Part shown: in pieces, positions 11,364 to 23,084 of the stretch
How positions within the stretch are numbered: position 1 is the first letter of the stretch
Layout of the letters: each line of letters begins with the position of its first letter
NCBI RefSeq assembly: GCF_003265705.1
Contig: NW_020312828.1
Location: 58,942,391-59,006,390 of the forward strand
Source: Callorhinus ursinus
Lineage: Eukaryota; Chordata; Mammalia; Carnivora; Otariidae
Direction: 5' to 3'
Length of the DNA stretch: 64,000 nucleotides
Program-made: the position numbers and the translations under genes
The notes under the pieces: model-generated
The model's input: the letters and a program-made list of their open reading frames with translations, nothing else
The model's database searches: none
What the model was told of the DNA's origin: nothing

Positions 11364-12179
11364 GTGTGTGTTTTCAAACAGAATTTTGCAATTGAGAATG
11401 GAAAGGAGAGACCAAAACTTGTAATAATTAGAAAGGAAGGGCATAAAAGTAAACTAAATTCCAAAGTTTTAAGTCTGGAAGATTAAGATAATCTAGCAGA
11501 CATTTTTAAGTGATCACTTACTATGTATTAGACATTTTACTAGGTGTTGGACAGTGTTTCAATGACTAGGTACAAGAATTACCTTAGAAGAGTTCGATGT
11601 CTAAAGAAAGTAACAAAGGTTAACACTAACTTTAAAAGAATATGTAAGTGTTTAAATCAAAGCATAGACAAAATTGAATGAGCACACAGAGAAGGTAACT
11701 ATATCTGGTGGAGGGAGGGAAGTAAGCAAAAAATACTAAAATAAAATCAGAAAACATGACAATTATGTCTCCAAAGATATTTCTGATTTGCCAGATAAAG
11801 GGGACATTCTACATAGAGTAAAAAAAAGGAATATTGATTGACTGCATAGATAAGTTAGACAATTAGATGATAGACAGACAGACAGCTAGAAGGACAGATG
11901 GAAAGATAGATGATAGATAGATGATAGATAGATAGATAAAAATATAAAAGAGGGAAAACAAATGAATAATAATTTCTTTTAATGGAAATAACACCTAAGA
12001 AAAATCAGTGTCAGATAAGGCTGGAAAGGTAGTTTTTTTTTACCAGAACTTTTTACCAGGCAATGATGTTTAATAAAAAGCAAAATACCAGACTTTGCAG
12101 TAGTCAAGAATGAGGGTCTGTTCACTACAGCAGTGGTTCAAGAGATTGGTTTAACAAGATGTGTTAAACAGTTCAGTTT
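11364..12179. other. Mostly unassigned; possible L2-like remnant
   Basis: No gene. Sequence at 11510-11600 (CACTTACTATGTATTAGACA, then ACTAGGTGTTGGACAGTG) resembles the TACTATGTGCCAGGCAC-type motif of L2/MIR repeats. A tetranucleotide repeat at 11866-11940 is listed separately. Confidence 0.4.
11866..11940 (+). repeat. (GATA)n-type microsatellite
   Basis: Imperfect GACA/GATA units: ACAGACAGACAG followed later by GATAGATAGATGATAGATAG. Probably length-variable between individuals. Confidence 0.95.
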
Positions 12180-12254
12180 AATCATCATTTATTGAGGACC
12201 AGACGCTAAGTTCCTGGAGTTCAAAGAGCACTACTGTCAATAAAATTACTCCAG
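12180..12254 (-). repeat. MIR/L2-like remnant left of the SINE
   Basis: CATTTATTGAGGACCAGACG followed by GTTCCTGG resembles the reversed MIR/L2 'TTTATTGAGCACC' motif. The matching part resumes right of the SINE. Confidence 0.35.
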
Positions 12255-12490
12255 GGGCACCTGGGTGGCTCAGTTGGCTCAGTGTCTGCCTTCAGCTCAG
12301 GTTATGATTGCAGGGTCCTGAAATCAAGCCTCACATCAGGCTCCCTGCCCAGCAGGGAGTCTGCTTCTCCCTCTTCTTCTGCCCCTCTCCGCCATTCATG
12401 CTCACTCTCTCTCTCTCTCATGCATGCGTGCGTGTGCATGCTCTCTCTCTCTGTCAAATAAATAAATAAATGAATATCTTTTAAAAAAAA
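12255..12490 (+). mobile_element. CAN SINE, plus strand
   Basis: Head GGCACCTGGGTGGCTCAGTT, GGCTCCCTGCCCAGCAGGGA, then an extended CT-rich segment with GCATGCGTGCGTGTGCATGC, and AAATAAATAAATAAATG. Only a 6-bp possible duplication, CTCCAG (12249-12254 and 12492-12497), is seen. Confidence 0.95.
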
Positions 12491-12494
12491 CCTC

Positions 12495-12655
12495 CAGATG
12501 ATGATGGTCACTTCTATCAAGTATTGATGCACTATGTGAAGCATTTGGAGTGCACAAAATGTAATCCTTATAAAAACCCTATACTATGGGGAGAGTGCAC
12601 GTCTTCACTGTGCAATGAGAAAACTGAAGGCACAATCTAGGAACAGCCAAGAACA
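12495..12655 (-). repeat. MIR element, minus strand
   Basis: TAATCCTTATAAAAACCCTATACTATGGGG followed by GCAATGAGAAAACTGAAGGCAC is the reversed MIR core. The SINE at 12255-12490 splits it from its left part. Confidence 0.6.
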
Positions 12656-13351
12656 GGTGGGGAGAGAGAGAGAGAAAGGGGAAGGGAAGGGAGCAGGGAT
12701 GAGAGGAGGATCATAGAAGGCTACAGGCTAAATCTTACAGTAGGAATGAAAAAATTTCAGAGAATGTCAAAAAACTACCTGTCAGTCATAGAATTGTTAT
12801 GAACCTTTTGAAAAAAAAAAGTTAGGAGAAAGATCTTTGATGACTGTACATGATCTTTTGCTTTCCTTATTAATACTACAGATATAATTTCAGAACTTTA
12901 TTGACAATCATTAAAGAAAATTATTGTAATGAGAGATCTACCTATACTCCTTAAAAACATGTATTCTTCTATTAATTTGCCTTCTTTCCCATTTAGATTG
13001 TTGATCTTTCAGAGTTCACCAAATGTATTAGATTGTGTAAAATACATAGGAAATGACTAATAATTTTTCCAAGTGTGTTAAAAGACACAGTAAGAATGGA
13101 AGCTCAGAAATTTGAAGAAGTACAGTTATAAATTCTACATCTGCAGGGAAGATGCTTAGTAGGGTACAAAATAAACATTTTAAAAAGCTTTACTATATCC
13201 AGAATTCAATGTGCAAACCTTACACTAAGAGTTTTTTTAAAGGAGGGAGGAAAAAACTGAGCCATAAAGCCATTATATTCATATAAAAAACAAATATTAT
13301 TTTTTTAATGACATATAACCTAATTTGAATGACAGTCAAAAATACACCTAC
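12656..13351. other. Unassigned; GA-rich tract at left
   Basis: A GAGAGA/GGGAAGGG tract lies at 12660-12710. The rest shows no recognisable repeat. Confidence 0.5.
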
Positions 13352-13431
13352 CTTGGGGTAGAAAGGTGAGGATATAACATTGCTGCCCAACCTGGTATTT
13401 GTCTTCTTGGAAGTGAGGTAGAGCCAAGCTG
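13352..13431 (-). other. Candidate 80-nt exon by splice-site appearance
   Basis: On the minus strand a long T-tract ending TTCTTCCCAG precedes the segment, a good 3' splice site. It is doubled as CAGCAG, giving alternative acceptors 3 nt apart. The segment ends CCCCAAG followed by GTAGGTG, a good 5' splice site. All three frames are open across the 80 nt. One frame reads SNVISSPFYPK, which faintly recalls the start of a CUB domain; another reads EDKYQVGQQCYILTF. No second exon was found nearby, and the sequence matches no repeat I recognise. Chance occurrence is quite possible, so this is a candidate and not a gene call. Confidence 0.25.
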
Positions 13432-13666
13432 CTGGGAAGAAAAAAAAAATGTGAAATAGGTACATTTTTAGACCCTACCACTAGACTTCCAGTTATGACT
13501 CATTATCATTCAATACCAAAACAATGACGATGCATACGTTTAAATGTGGGTAGAAATAACTTTGCTGTATATGATGTACCACACTAAACTCCATGATTTT
13601 TACTTAATCTTACAGTTATTGCAACATGGTCATTCAATCACATAAAAATGTTTTCTATTCAGAAGC

Positions 13667-13684
13667 AAAAAAAAAAAAAAAAAA
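13667..13684 (+). repeat. Poly(A) run
   Basis: An A18 run that overlaps the left duplication of the following SINE. Confidence 0.9.
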
Positions 13685-13693
13685 TGTAGAGAG

Positions 13694-13855
13694 GGGGGGC
13701 GTGAGTGGCTCAGTCTCTTAAGTGTCTGACTCTTGATTTTGGCTCAGGTCATGATCTCAGGGTGGTGAGATTCAGCCCTGCATCAAGCCTTGTGCTGGGT
13801 GTGGAGCCTGCTTTAGTTTTTCTCTCTCCCTGTCCCTCTGCCCCTCCCCCCCAAT
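13694..13855 (+). mobile_element. CAN SINE, older subfamily, plus strand
   Basis: The head has GCGTGAGTGGCTCAGTCTC. The body TTAAGTGTCTGACTCTTGAT and GGTCATGATCTCAGGGTGG is of the older CAN SINE type. It is flanked by AAATGTAGAGAG with leading A runs (13682-13693 and 13861-13872). Confidence 0.95.
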
Positions 13856-13916
13856 AAAAAAAATGTAGAGAGAACATCACTGTCAATATATCTCAACTGC
13901 AAAACAAATGTCTTTT

Positions 13917-14105
13917 TTTTTTAAAGATTTTATTTATTTATTGGACAGAGACACAGCGAGAGAGGGAACACAAGCAGGGGGAGTGGGAGAGGGAGAAGCA
14001 GGCTTCCAGCTGAGCAGGGAGCCCGATGCGGGGCTCAATCCCAGGACCCCATCATGACCTGAGCTGAAGGCAGACCCTTAACCGAATGAGCCACCCAGGA
14101 GCCCG
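13917..14105 (-). mobile_element. CAN SINE, minus strand
   Basis: Minus-strand head GGGCTCCTGGGTGGCTCATT, AGGTCATGATGGGGTCCTGG, GGGAGCCTGCTTCTCCC-like body (here TGGAAGCCTGCTTCTCCC) and AAATAAATAAAATC tail. A 12-bp repeat CAAATGTCTTTT lies at 13905-13916 and 14106-14117. It sits 45 bp from an oppositely oriented SINE, so the pair could fold as an inverted repeat if transcribed. Confidence 0.96.
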
Positions 14106-14117
14106 CAAATGTCTTTT

Positions 14118-14844
14118 AATAAGGATATAGATGATAAAAATATTGGCACATTTAAGTATTGCAACTGAAATAGATATTGGTACATTCTAGATACGTCACT
14201 ATAAAGATATTTTGGGTTTCATTAGATGACTTTAAATTATAATTAGATTTTCTCAAGCTTTTACATTTACCAAATGATAGAAAAATAACAGAGAAATTTA
14301 AAGAAAGGCACTTATGTTCATGCATTTTGCTCATGAAGGGAATCACTTTGACTCGATTTGAAATCTCAACTGTTTGTCCAGCCACCAAAATCCGTTCTAT
14401 ATGCCAACAATAACATCTTCAAAATTTCATAGCATAAAGTCATTTTCAAATTCTCCACAATGGAGTGTAACAATCTGCTGACCATTGCCAAACCATATGA
14501 AAATAAACAAGACATTTGATTTATGTGGCATAAAACTATGTTGCAAAAAAAAATTAATATGCTATATATTAGGATATATATTTAAAACTATGAATTCAAA
14601 ATGTTACTTTGTGGTTGTCCATGAAACAGATATTATCCTCTATTACACCATAACATCTCTTAGGTACTCCATCTTTTGAGATCCTTCACTAGCACGTAAT
14701 TCAGTATTCCTTCTAATGAGGAACATCACTACTGTATCCAACTGTCAACTCAATACATCCAGAAATTTTCATAAGTCAGGGAATATTTTGGATCATAGCT
14801 ACAGAAACAAAAGTGCTTCGCACTTAAGTATATTTCAAGTTAAT
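14118..14844. other. Unassigned AT-rich sequence
   Basis: Short open frames on both strands (up to 78 codons) have no recognisable protein features. Confidence 0.5.
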
Positions 14845-15060
14845 ATAGCACAGCACTGTTTCACTTTATAAAATGTTTTTAACATACACTAGCATTACAA
14901 TAAGTTAATCAGATAGGCGGTACAGGAATCGCCAGTCTTGTTTTATAGGTGAGGAAATTTAAAACCAAATGATCAACTGACGTCTTCAAGGTTACACGAC
15001 AAAATAGTGCAAGAATCAAATCAGGTCTCCTGAGAACACTGAGTTCTTTCTACCACATTA
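14845..15060 (-). repeat. MIR element, minus strand
   Basis: GTTTTATAGGTGAGGAAATTTAAAAC followed by TTCAAGGTTACACGAC and AAGAATCAAATCAGGTCTCC is the reversed MIR core, preceded by a decayed TTTTAACATACACTAGCATT block. Confidence 0.75.
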
Positions 15061-15902
15061 CAGAAACAAATATTTTTTTTTCTCCTTCTCTACTGGAGTT
15101 ACTGTTTCAGAAAAGTCCTTAGCACTTTCTTGAAGTTGGTTGAGTAAACAAAGTGTATCAGTGATGGCAATTTTAAAAAAAGAGAAAGTTGTTACTATCT
15201 TAAAACAAATTCTACCTTGCCAGATTTCTATGCTAATTTCGGTTACCAATCTGATTATACCAACATTTAATGCCTACCTGCAGACAAAGAATCCTCATTA
15301 GTACAACGTCATTGTGTTCCATCAATCTTGTGTACAGAACAATACAGAAACAGTACGACTCAGCAGGTTTAAGCAATGAGCTAGAAAATTCAGGCTCTGT
15401 GAATCCTACTCTCTAGTACCTTGGTGGCTCCTGATAGCTAAAACATAAGAATTAACTGGTTAAATCCCATCTGTAGTTAAAATGAGTCCATGTAGCTCAG
15501 GAAAAAGGCTATAGTTTGGGTAATAACCTTATTTGAATGTTCTTCCTCCCTCTCGTATTCTCTAGACAACAACTAACCTACTGAAGACCTAAGATTCTTA
15601 GAATCCCCTGTTGAGAGATGATTATGGTTACAATTTCCAACAGGAATGCCGATATAAAAAAAGGATGTGTGACAAAGCTGTTTCTATCTCCAGCAGATGG
15701 CCCCCAGTAACAGTGCTCTAGTGCTCTGATCAATTCTTATAATAAATAATTTTGGAAAACAAACGCTTTCTCTACATGCAGTGCTCTAAAACCATTCCTG
15801 TAAGCAAAGTTAGGATAATTTGCTCTTTGCATTCTTAGTCCTTCCTAGAGCGCCACAGCTGCTACAAAGAAAGAAACCACCCTTTGCTCTCTTCCAATTA
15901 AA

Positions 15903-15931
15903 AAACCAAACAAAAACAAACAAACAAAAGC
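15903..15931 (+). repeat. (CAAA)n tract
   Basis: AACCAAACAAAAACAAACAA and following CAAA units. Confidence 0.85.
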
Positions 15932-16559
15932 CTCTCTTCCCAACCTCTAATTAACATAACTCATGAAAATATCAGATAATTTGCATGAGAAACAGGCAGG
16001 ATGATGCTCAGGAAAAGGAAATGAAGGCAATATTCCCAAACCTCACATTTGGGGACGGGACTGGTGGAAGCAGAGATTGGAGCTAAAATTAAGAGTTAGA
16101 TCTCGGCGATGTCTCAAGAAAGCAACAAAGCAGAGGAGAGATTAAGGCTAAAATGAGTAAATGTACAAGCAGTTGAGTTGAAAGACTAATGAGAATCCCC
16201 ATCCCTCCGTACCTCTAATGCTAAATCAAAACAAAGAGGACTGGCATTGACAACTCCATGACAATTCACACTGAGGACGATATGCATCACTTCGTGATAT
16301 TTATCTCCCTTCAAAGCTTCCTTAATTTTTTAATGAGAGTGTACAAATTTAAATGAATAATAGTTTTTAATCTGTGAAAAACAAATATAATTTTATTTCC
16401 ATATTTCACCTGTACATCATACATTTATTACCAAATCTAACATTCTTTCTGGATGAAGAATAGGCTGTGTGCATGATCAAACAAATATTCAATAAGGGTT
16501 GGTCAGAGTGCTTGTTGATTTCAAGAAAATAAAAATACATGGATTTAGTCATTATTATT

Positions 16560-16600
16560 TCTCCTTCCTTCTTTCTTTCCTTCTTTCTTTTTTTTTTTTT
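16560..16600 (+). repeat. CCTT/CTTT pyrimidine tract with poly(T)
   Basis: CTCCTTCCTTCTTTCTTTCC continuing into T14. Confidence 0.9.
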
Positions 16601-18132
16601 AATCATCCCAGAAACATATAACATGTGTGTACATGTCAGTGTCTTGGGTTTAAGTATAAGATGCTGATTGTTCCTTCAATTTTCTTTGTAGCTGGTGGTT
16701 TTATCCAGGGAAATTGAGGAACAAACCAAAAACCATGATTAAGCTTTATGTCTCTCTACCCACATTGATGAACATTATCTCTGATGGCTTACTTCGTGTT
16801 GAAAAAAATTAAAGGAATTCCCCCATCCCACCATGGGAAAAGAAATGCTAGTGCCTTTCTGGGCTCGTAGGCAGATGAGCCAAGTTATGAGAAGTGAGTA
16901 TCCAGGATGATGCTATATTTTGAAACAGTTTGCTAAAATTTTTATATACCCAATTTTGCATAGTCTTGACTTAAGAAACGATAGCCCTCAGACTTGCTAT
17001 ATAAGGTGGGGCACTTGTCTGTCCCATCTATTTAGGAGTCACTATAATCCTACTATTTGTACTCTGAGCATCCTAAAATTATATAACCGATTAACAGTCC
17101 TTAGGCACTATGTTCATTAAACCCTCACTTAATAATTTATCTATAGCCAACATAATCTTGGAACTTTTACAGAGAAGTTATCTCATATATAGCCTCTGAA
17201 TTATACAGATAATATTCCAATTTTATTATAACCAGTGATTCAGACATGTGAAAATATTTTCATAGACCTCCTGAACTAGAAGTATAAGAATCATAAACTT
17301 TGTAGGTACTAAAATTGAGGAGAGAAAAGACAGGATCAATGAGCAGTCCCCACATATTTCTCTAACACATTTAACATAGTGCTGAATAGTGAATATTCAC
17401 ACGTTCTCCAAACATAGTTCCTAGTCATATAGTATCTAGTGGGGGGACAGATATATAAAGTTTAAATATTAACGAACATCATTGTAAACTTTTTTAAAAT
17501 GCCACAAAATGGAAAAAAATATTCCCATTCAAAAATATAATAATAATGAGGCCAACTTTAGGTTGCAATTTCTCTGAGTAATGATAGTTAAGTTGAGATC
17601 TTCAAGTTGAGTAGGAATTATCCCCATGGTGATTTTTGGCTGAAGGGAGGATACAGGATTGAAAAGGATTCTTTCCTATTGGAGGGAAACGCTTATGCAA
17701 ATGTCCTGGTAAGTGAAAGCAAACGGTGCCTTAGACAAACTGAAAGTAGACCACTTCAGTTTTGAACAAGTGCAGGCATGGTGTGAAAAGAATTTGACTT
17801 GAGAAGCAGAAGCCAAATTACACAGTCCTGAAGGCCATGTTAAAGAATCACATTTAAAAAATTCCAGATACTAGGAGAAATCTTTGGTACTAGTAAGATA
17901 CTAATAGTGTCCAATAAAGCTGCCTTGTAGAAACTGAATTAAAGGAGGCTACATTTTTTTCTTTCCAGCCAATGTCAAATAACATTTTCTTTTTATGAGT
18001 ATGCCACAAGAAAATGCAACAATTACAACCACTTGTTTCTTAAATCGGGGAAATGTATTACCTTTCTCAAAAAACAATAAACACCACACTGTTGGATCAG
18101 GAATACCATAAATTGTAGCCAAAGATAAGATC

Positions 18133-18345
18133 AGTTGTTCTCAACTGTAGGCAATTGGGCTACTCAGAGAACATCTGGCAATGTCTGGAGACAGCTTTAG
18201 TTGTCAAACACTGGGAGAAGGGGTTGCTACTGGCTACTGGGTAAAAGCCAAAGATGCTGCTAAATATCTTACAAGGCATAGCTCCCCACCGCAAAGAATT
18301 TTAAGTCCAAAATGTCAATAGTACCGAGGTTGAGAAACTGTGCTG
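18133..18345 (+). mobile_element. MER5A-type hAT (Charlie) DNA transposon remnant
   Basis: Near full-length match. It starts CAGTTGTTCTCAACTGTAGG, then ACATCTGGCAATGTCTGGAG, AGATGCTGCTAAATATCTTA and CCAAAATGTCAATAGTACCG, and ends AGGTTGAGAAACTGTG. Start and end form the terminal inverted repeats. Non-autonomous and long inactive. Confidence 0.92.
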
Positions 18346-19534
18346 TTGATCAGCAGGACTGTCAGTGGATTACTGGTATCTTCCCATATATTCCCTCCTC
18401 TGTAACCATTTCATGGTCATTAAATGACCACAGGTGGATCCAAGGTTGAGCACATCTTGGATCCTTCCATGGTGAAGTAGACACAGACGTATAATGCAAA
18501 GCAATTTTAGGCTCGAATCAGCTATATTGCTGCTGCCAAAATTAAACTCTGATAATTAAAATAGCTAAAGGTAAGTCCTAGCATATAATTAATACCCATG
18601 ATTGCAAGAAATAAGAATGAGATGAGCTGGGGTTCAGGCAGCAAGGGAATTCTTAGGTTGACTGCACCAAATTAGATGGTGATTGGCTGGCCTTAGGCTA
18701 ATGAAAGGGAGATACTGAAGAGACTGGATTAGATTTATCATTCAATGAAAAGTGTTAACAACTCTGTGTGTACATGGGAGGGTGTGTGTGTGTTTAAATA
18801 TTTGCAATAAAGTTCACCTTGTGAGCTACTAACTACTATATGGTCTCTAAAATGCATTTTTTAACCTAGTAGATTAAAAGTATTTGTTTTCATTTTTATA
18901 AATAACAGTTTAAAAGGATATATACTCTATTGTGTGTCCAGGTCATAATCACTTGAAATGCAAATTCCAATGTAAGATCTATGACAGTGGTGCAGGAAAC
19001 AGTGACCATACCAAAGTGATCACGAAGTTTTCTGTAGTGTATGAAAATGACTTTTCAATTCTACAAGATGATAAGAACTTGGCACAGAAACTCTGTTTCC
19101 AGGTTTCTCTTAGTCACAGTCAAAACTAGTTTATAAACACTTAAATTAAACAAAGAGTAATGAGAAAATACACTTAAACTACCAAATTCAGAGCCAAAAC
19201 TTTCATCTATTTATATAGGAAACATGTTAAAAGAACCAGTCTCACCAGAATAGGAAATTCAGACTGCTTAAAGGTTGAAATGTTTTTCATATACATCCGA
19301 AATGTTTTTGAGTAATAAAGAAATTATTTCTTCATCGCTGAATTTAAGGGGAAAATGTTAATTTTTAAAAATTGTTTCTTCACCATGAAAAACAAATCAA
19401 ATACACAAATGTTGGTTTGAAAACTCAGAAACTTCCTGGGTGAACTCTGAAACAACCCTAGTGCATGGGAAGGCAAGGAGAGACTGAAGAAAAGAGGCAG
19501 AGTTCAAAAGCAAAGGAACTTAAATACAAAGCTT
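18346..19534. other. Unassigned sequence
   Basis: A short TG tract lies at 18781-18794. No repeat or gene recognised. Confidence 0.5.
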
Positions 19535-19845
19535 GTCTTGGGTCGCCTCAGAAGGAGTAGTTCTCTCCAACTGCCTGCCAGAATCTTAAAAGTCTGTATA
19601 GAGGCCTTAACTGGGTTCAGTCATGTACACTGACCAGATTTTTTTCAACAACACATTATTCTCTCAAGTCTGTGACCTTGAAAATGGCTCCCACTGTGGG
19701 AATGGTGGGTGGAATGCACATTCCAAGGACAAGGGTGGGAGTGAAGAGCCCCGGATTGCCCGGGTCCAGCTCTCAGATCAACCAGTGGTCACGTCCTCTC
19801 ATGACCTCCTCCAACAATAAAGAGTTGGATTTTTTATACGAAGGT
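19535..19845 (+). other. Unidentified GC-richer islet ending in a poly(A) signal
   Basis: In an AT-rich setting, 19670-19815 is GC-richer and ends CCTCCAACAATAAAGAGTTG followed by T6. Two overlapping plus-strand frames (65 and 68 codons) cross it, but neither shows a domain. The shape fits an LTR 3' part, a gene 3' end or a processed remnant. I recognise no family. Confidence 0.3.
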
Positions 19846-20655
19846 CAACATCAAACTGAAATAATTAATGGAAACTGAAAATATGATAACTGACTTGAAA
19901 AATAATTCAATAAGTATTTTCTTCCCAAAGAATTTTAGAACAAAAATAGAGATTAGGTTTAAGTATTTATTACCACTTAAACTGGGGACAAAATGGAATT
20001 TTATATCCAAATTAGTTATTGTACATTTTAAAGGTATCTTACAAAAAAATTAAACATTAAAAATAAAAAATCAATGTTACATTTATGTTTATGTACAAAT
20101 AATCAGTATCTCTAAATGACCAAATTATGGCATCTACATGAAAAAGAAATTTCAGGTTCTGATTGTCGTGTGCTCTGACAACTTTCACATTCCTCCTTTA
20201 TTTTCTGATAAGAAAAAGACAACTTATAATGAGCCCAGTTTACACTAAGCTCAAGAACCTAAATCACAACTGTCCACACATGCCTTTGTGTAGATGATAC
20301 TTGTCCTAATTAAGTGAAAACTAGACTTGTTTTCTTTAACTTTGCACTTAAGTCTAATAATTTCCCATAAGATCAAGAATTTGAGGTGATAATAATGATG
20401 ATACATCAAATATATACACATTTCAGATCATAGTGAATTGAGCACAATTTTTAAGCTCTGATTTTAATAGAAGAATGAGTTTTTGAATAATATTTTTCTT
20501 TAGCACTCTTATCAATCTGAGAAGTGGTCAGCACTAAGGAAGTTTGATTAATGTTTTTCTATTCTTTATTATGCTGTGGTTAAAAAAAAAATTTGGAATT
20601 GACTGGACTAGAATGTTAAACTCTTTGCTCTCCAGATGGCAGTTAGGTAACATTA
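19846..20655. other. Unassigned AT-rich sequence
   Basis: No repeat or protein-like frame seen. Confidence 0.5.
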
Positions 20656-20659
20656 GATC

Positions 20660-20832
20660 ATTAATGCACGTCTTCCCACCCACAATTTTCTCATCAATAG
20701 AATGAAAATAAACATGATCATCTCACAAATATGTTATAAGGATTATCTGAGATAATATATGTAAAATGCTCAGAGCAGTTACTGGCACAAACAAATAGTT
20801 CAAACAATGATAATGATCATTATTGTTATTTT
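20660..20832 (+). repeat. MIR element
   Basis: AATTTTCTCATCAATAGAATG then ATATGTTATAAGGATTATCTGAG and AAATGCTCAGAGCAGTTACTGGCAC match the MIR 3' half. Confidence 0.8.
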
Positions 20833-21142
20833 TGGTTTCTGTATGGGTTTCTATACCACGCCAGAGATCAACTGATTATTTCCTTCTCCAGATATAGCCC
20901 TTTGCTCACAGCTAAAAAGATAACTCTCCTTAAGCTTTCACTCTCCCTGGGCCTTGCCAATTTAGGACAAAACTAAAACCAAAGATGTCTAGGAAAACAT
21001 CCTGCAAAAACCTCCTCCTAAGTTTCCTTAGGGTCACAGATTCTATGAACTTTAAATTTTTTCCATTTCCTTTTGAATATCTACTTTATGTTTTCAGCTT
21101 GAAAATATGCATTAAGTCCCAGCATTCTAAAAGTTCTAACTA

Positions 21143-21351
21143 GGGGTGCCTGGGTGGCTCAGCCAGTTAAGTGTCAGACTCTTGATCGCAGCTCAGGTCA
21201 TGATCTCAGGGTAGTGAGATCGAGCCCCAGGATGGGCCAAGTGTTCAGTGCAGAATCTGCTTCAGATTCTCTCTCTTCCATCCTGCCCCGCCCACTGCTC
21301 ACACACAAACTCTCTAAATAAATAAAATCTAAAATAAATAAATAGTTAGAT
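21143..21351 (+). mobile_element. CAN SINE, older subfamily, plus strand
   Basis: Head GGTGCCTGGGTGGCTCAGCC, TTAAGTGTCAGACTCTTGAT, AGGTCATGATCTCAGGGTAG, and a tail of several AAATAAAT units. A 14-bp duplication AAAAGTTCTAACTA lies at 21129-21142 and 21352-21365. Confidence 0.97.
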
Positions 21352-21365
21352 AAAAGTTCTAACTA

Positions 21366-22031
21366 AAGTGGGAACAAGCTGATTTTTTAAGGCATTAACC
21401 AATAAGGGCAAAGGATGAAGAAAAGGAGAAACCAACCACAAACTTTTCAAAGGTAGTAAGTAGATGGGTGCCTACGAACTCACTAATGGATCAGAGGAAG
21501 CAGATTCCATATTTAGCACTGGTGAAAGCCAAAAATTACCCAGTTTAGGTTGAAGAGTCCCCAAAGGCTTAAAAATCAATGGCACTAAGTTTCTCTAGAA
21601 GTTATAGTGAAGAAGGGGACCAAAAAATAGGTAGATTGGCTAAATGTCTTTTATAAAGTAATTAGACACCAACTCCACATAGCTATTGAGTACTTGTCTT
21701 CCACCATGATATAAGACTAAAGGTTCAGTCTCTGGAGATGATAAAATAAAAGTTCTCTGGGTTTCAGGAGTTTAGTATTAAAGTGAAAATAATAGAATTG
21801 AGTAAATTTGACTACTGAATACTAGGCTTCTAAATTCCTTCCCTCATTTATCTCCTCAAACACTGGCAGTTTAACTTCCAGGAGTAAGGTTGATATAGTC
21901 TTCTGTGTATAATCTATCCAATTAAAGGAAAAAACCTGGGAAAAAAGTCTCCTCAAGATGATCTATACTATCATTTAGGTGAGCCCAAAGTCCTTGAGGC
22001 ACAGAATTTCTGACCAGCTTCCCTACGTCTC

Positions 22032-22067
<36 letters not shown>

Positions 22068-22329
22068 AATTACCAAATATTTGAGGAAACCATTCAGTAA
22101 GAAAGAAAGAAACCCAAACAAGCAAATAAACAAAAACAACTTGGAGGAAACTTATATTATGCAAAGGTAAGACAACTTTACAAAAACTCTACTATTAAAT
22201 TCGTCAAAAAATAGAAGAGAAAATATTGCATGCATGAAAAATAACAAGGGTATTATAAAGAAACATAGAAAATCAAACAAAACAAAATTTAAAAGTTCTT
22301 TAAAATAGAAATTGATACTGCAGAAATTA
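21366..22329. other. Unassigned; long poly(A)
   Basis: No gene. A run of about 30 A lies at 22036-22065. It could mark a retrotransposed 3' end, but I cannot identify the sequence before it. Confidence 0.5.
22036..22065 (+). repeat. Poly(A) run (about 30 A)
   Basis: An uninterrupted adenine run with no recognised element directly upstream. Confidence 0.95.
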
Positions 22330-22890
22330 AAAACTCAATAGATTTGGACAGTAATGTTGGGAATCCTCCAGAAAGAAGACAAAATATAATGGAACATGGA
22401 AAATAGAAAAGAGAGAAAGAGAGAATGCAGAGGACCAGTTTAGAAGAATGAAATGGTTAAGTAATTGGAGTAACTGAAAAAAAGGGAAAACAGAAAATAG
22501 GACCTGATCAAGTCATTATTCCCAGAACTGAATCACATGAATTTCTAGATTGAAATGGGCCCAGAAAGAGTCCAGATAAATGAATGAATAGGGACCACAC
22601 TGAAACACACCAGCGTGAAATTTTAGGATATTGGGGCAAAAGAAAAATCTGCTGACTTTCAGAGAGAGCAAGAGCAAATAAAATATAGACATAGAGACAG
22701 ACCTCATACATAACAGTGAAGGTTAGAAAAAATAATGGAGGCAAGTTTCCAAAATTCTGAGAGCAAATTATATCCAAACTAGAATTCTGTCTCCAAAAAA
22801 ACTAACAATTAAATGTGAAGATAGAATAGACATATACTCTCTGAGCATTCTTTCTCCAGAAGATACTAGAAGTCTTCCATCAAATCCAGG
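22330..22890 (+). mobile_element. Old L1/HAL1-like ORF1 fragment
   Basis: The stretch reading CCAAACTAGAATTCTGTCTCC followed by ACTAACAATTAAATGTGAAG and GATAGAATAGACATA resembles the L1M/HAL1 ORF1-end consensus. No frame survives. Confidence 0.5.
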
Positions 22891-23084
22891 TAGTAAACCA
22901 AGAAAGAAGATTCGGGATACACAGTGTGAGAATCCCCACAATGTTTCTGGAAGAACCCTGAACATCAGCTTCTTTATTTTACTTCTTCCCATAAGGCTTC
23001 TGCCCAGACTCAACAATTGAATTTGCAGTTTGCATCTGTCTCCTATTTTTGCTTTTGAATGAATATAAAAGGGAAAAAATATGA

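Larger units (their letters stand above)
15061..18132. other. 3 kb with no gene or clear repeat
   Basis: Apart from short simple tracts, (CAAA)n at 15903-15931 and a CCTT/CTTT tract at 16560-16600, I see no element and no ORF with protein-like features. The segment 15640-16080 is less AT-rich than average and could be unique sequence, but I cannot show conservation from one genome. Confidence 0.5.

Noticed and set aside
11866..11940. Regular short repeats that might suggest a CRISPR-like array
   Set aside because: They are uninterrupted GATA/GACA microsatellite units without spacers, in a mammalian genome.
22036..22065. The long poly(A) as the tail of a processed pseudogene
   Set aside because: No recognisable coding or transcript sequence precedes it and no flanking duplication was found.
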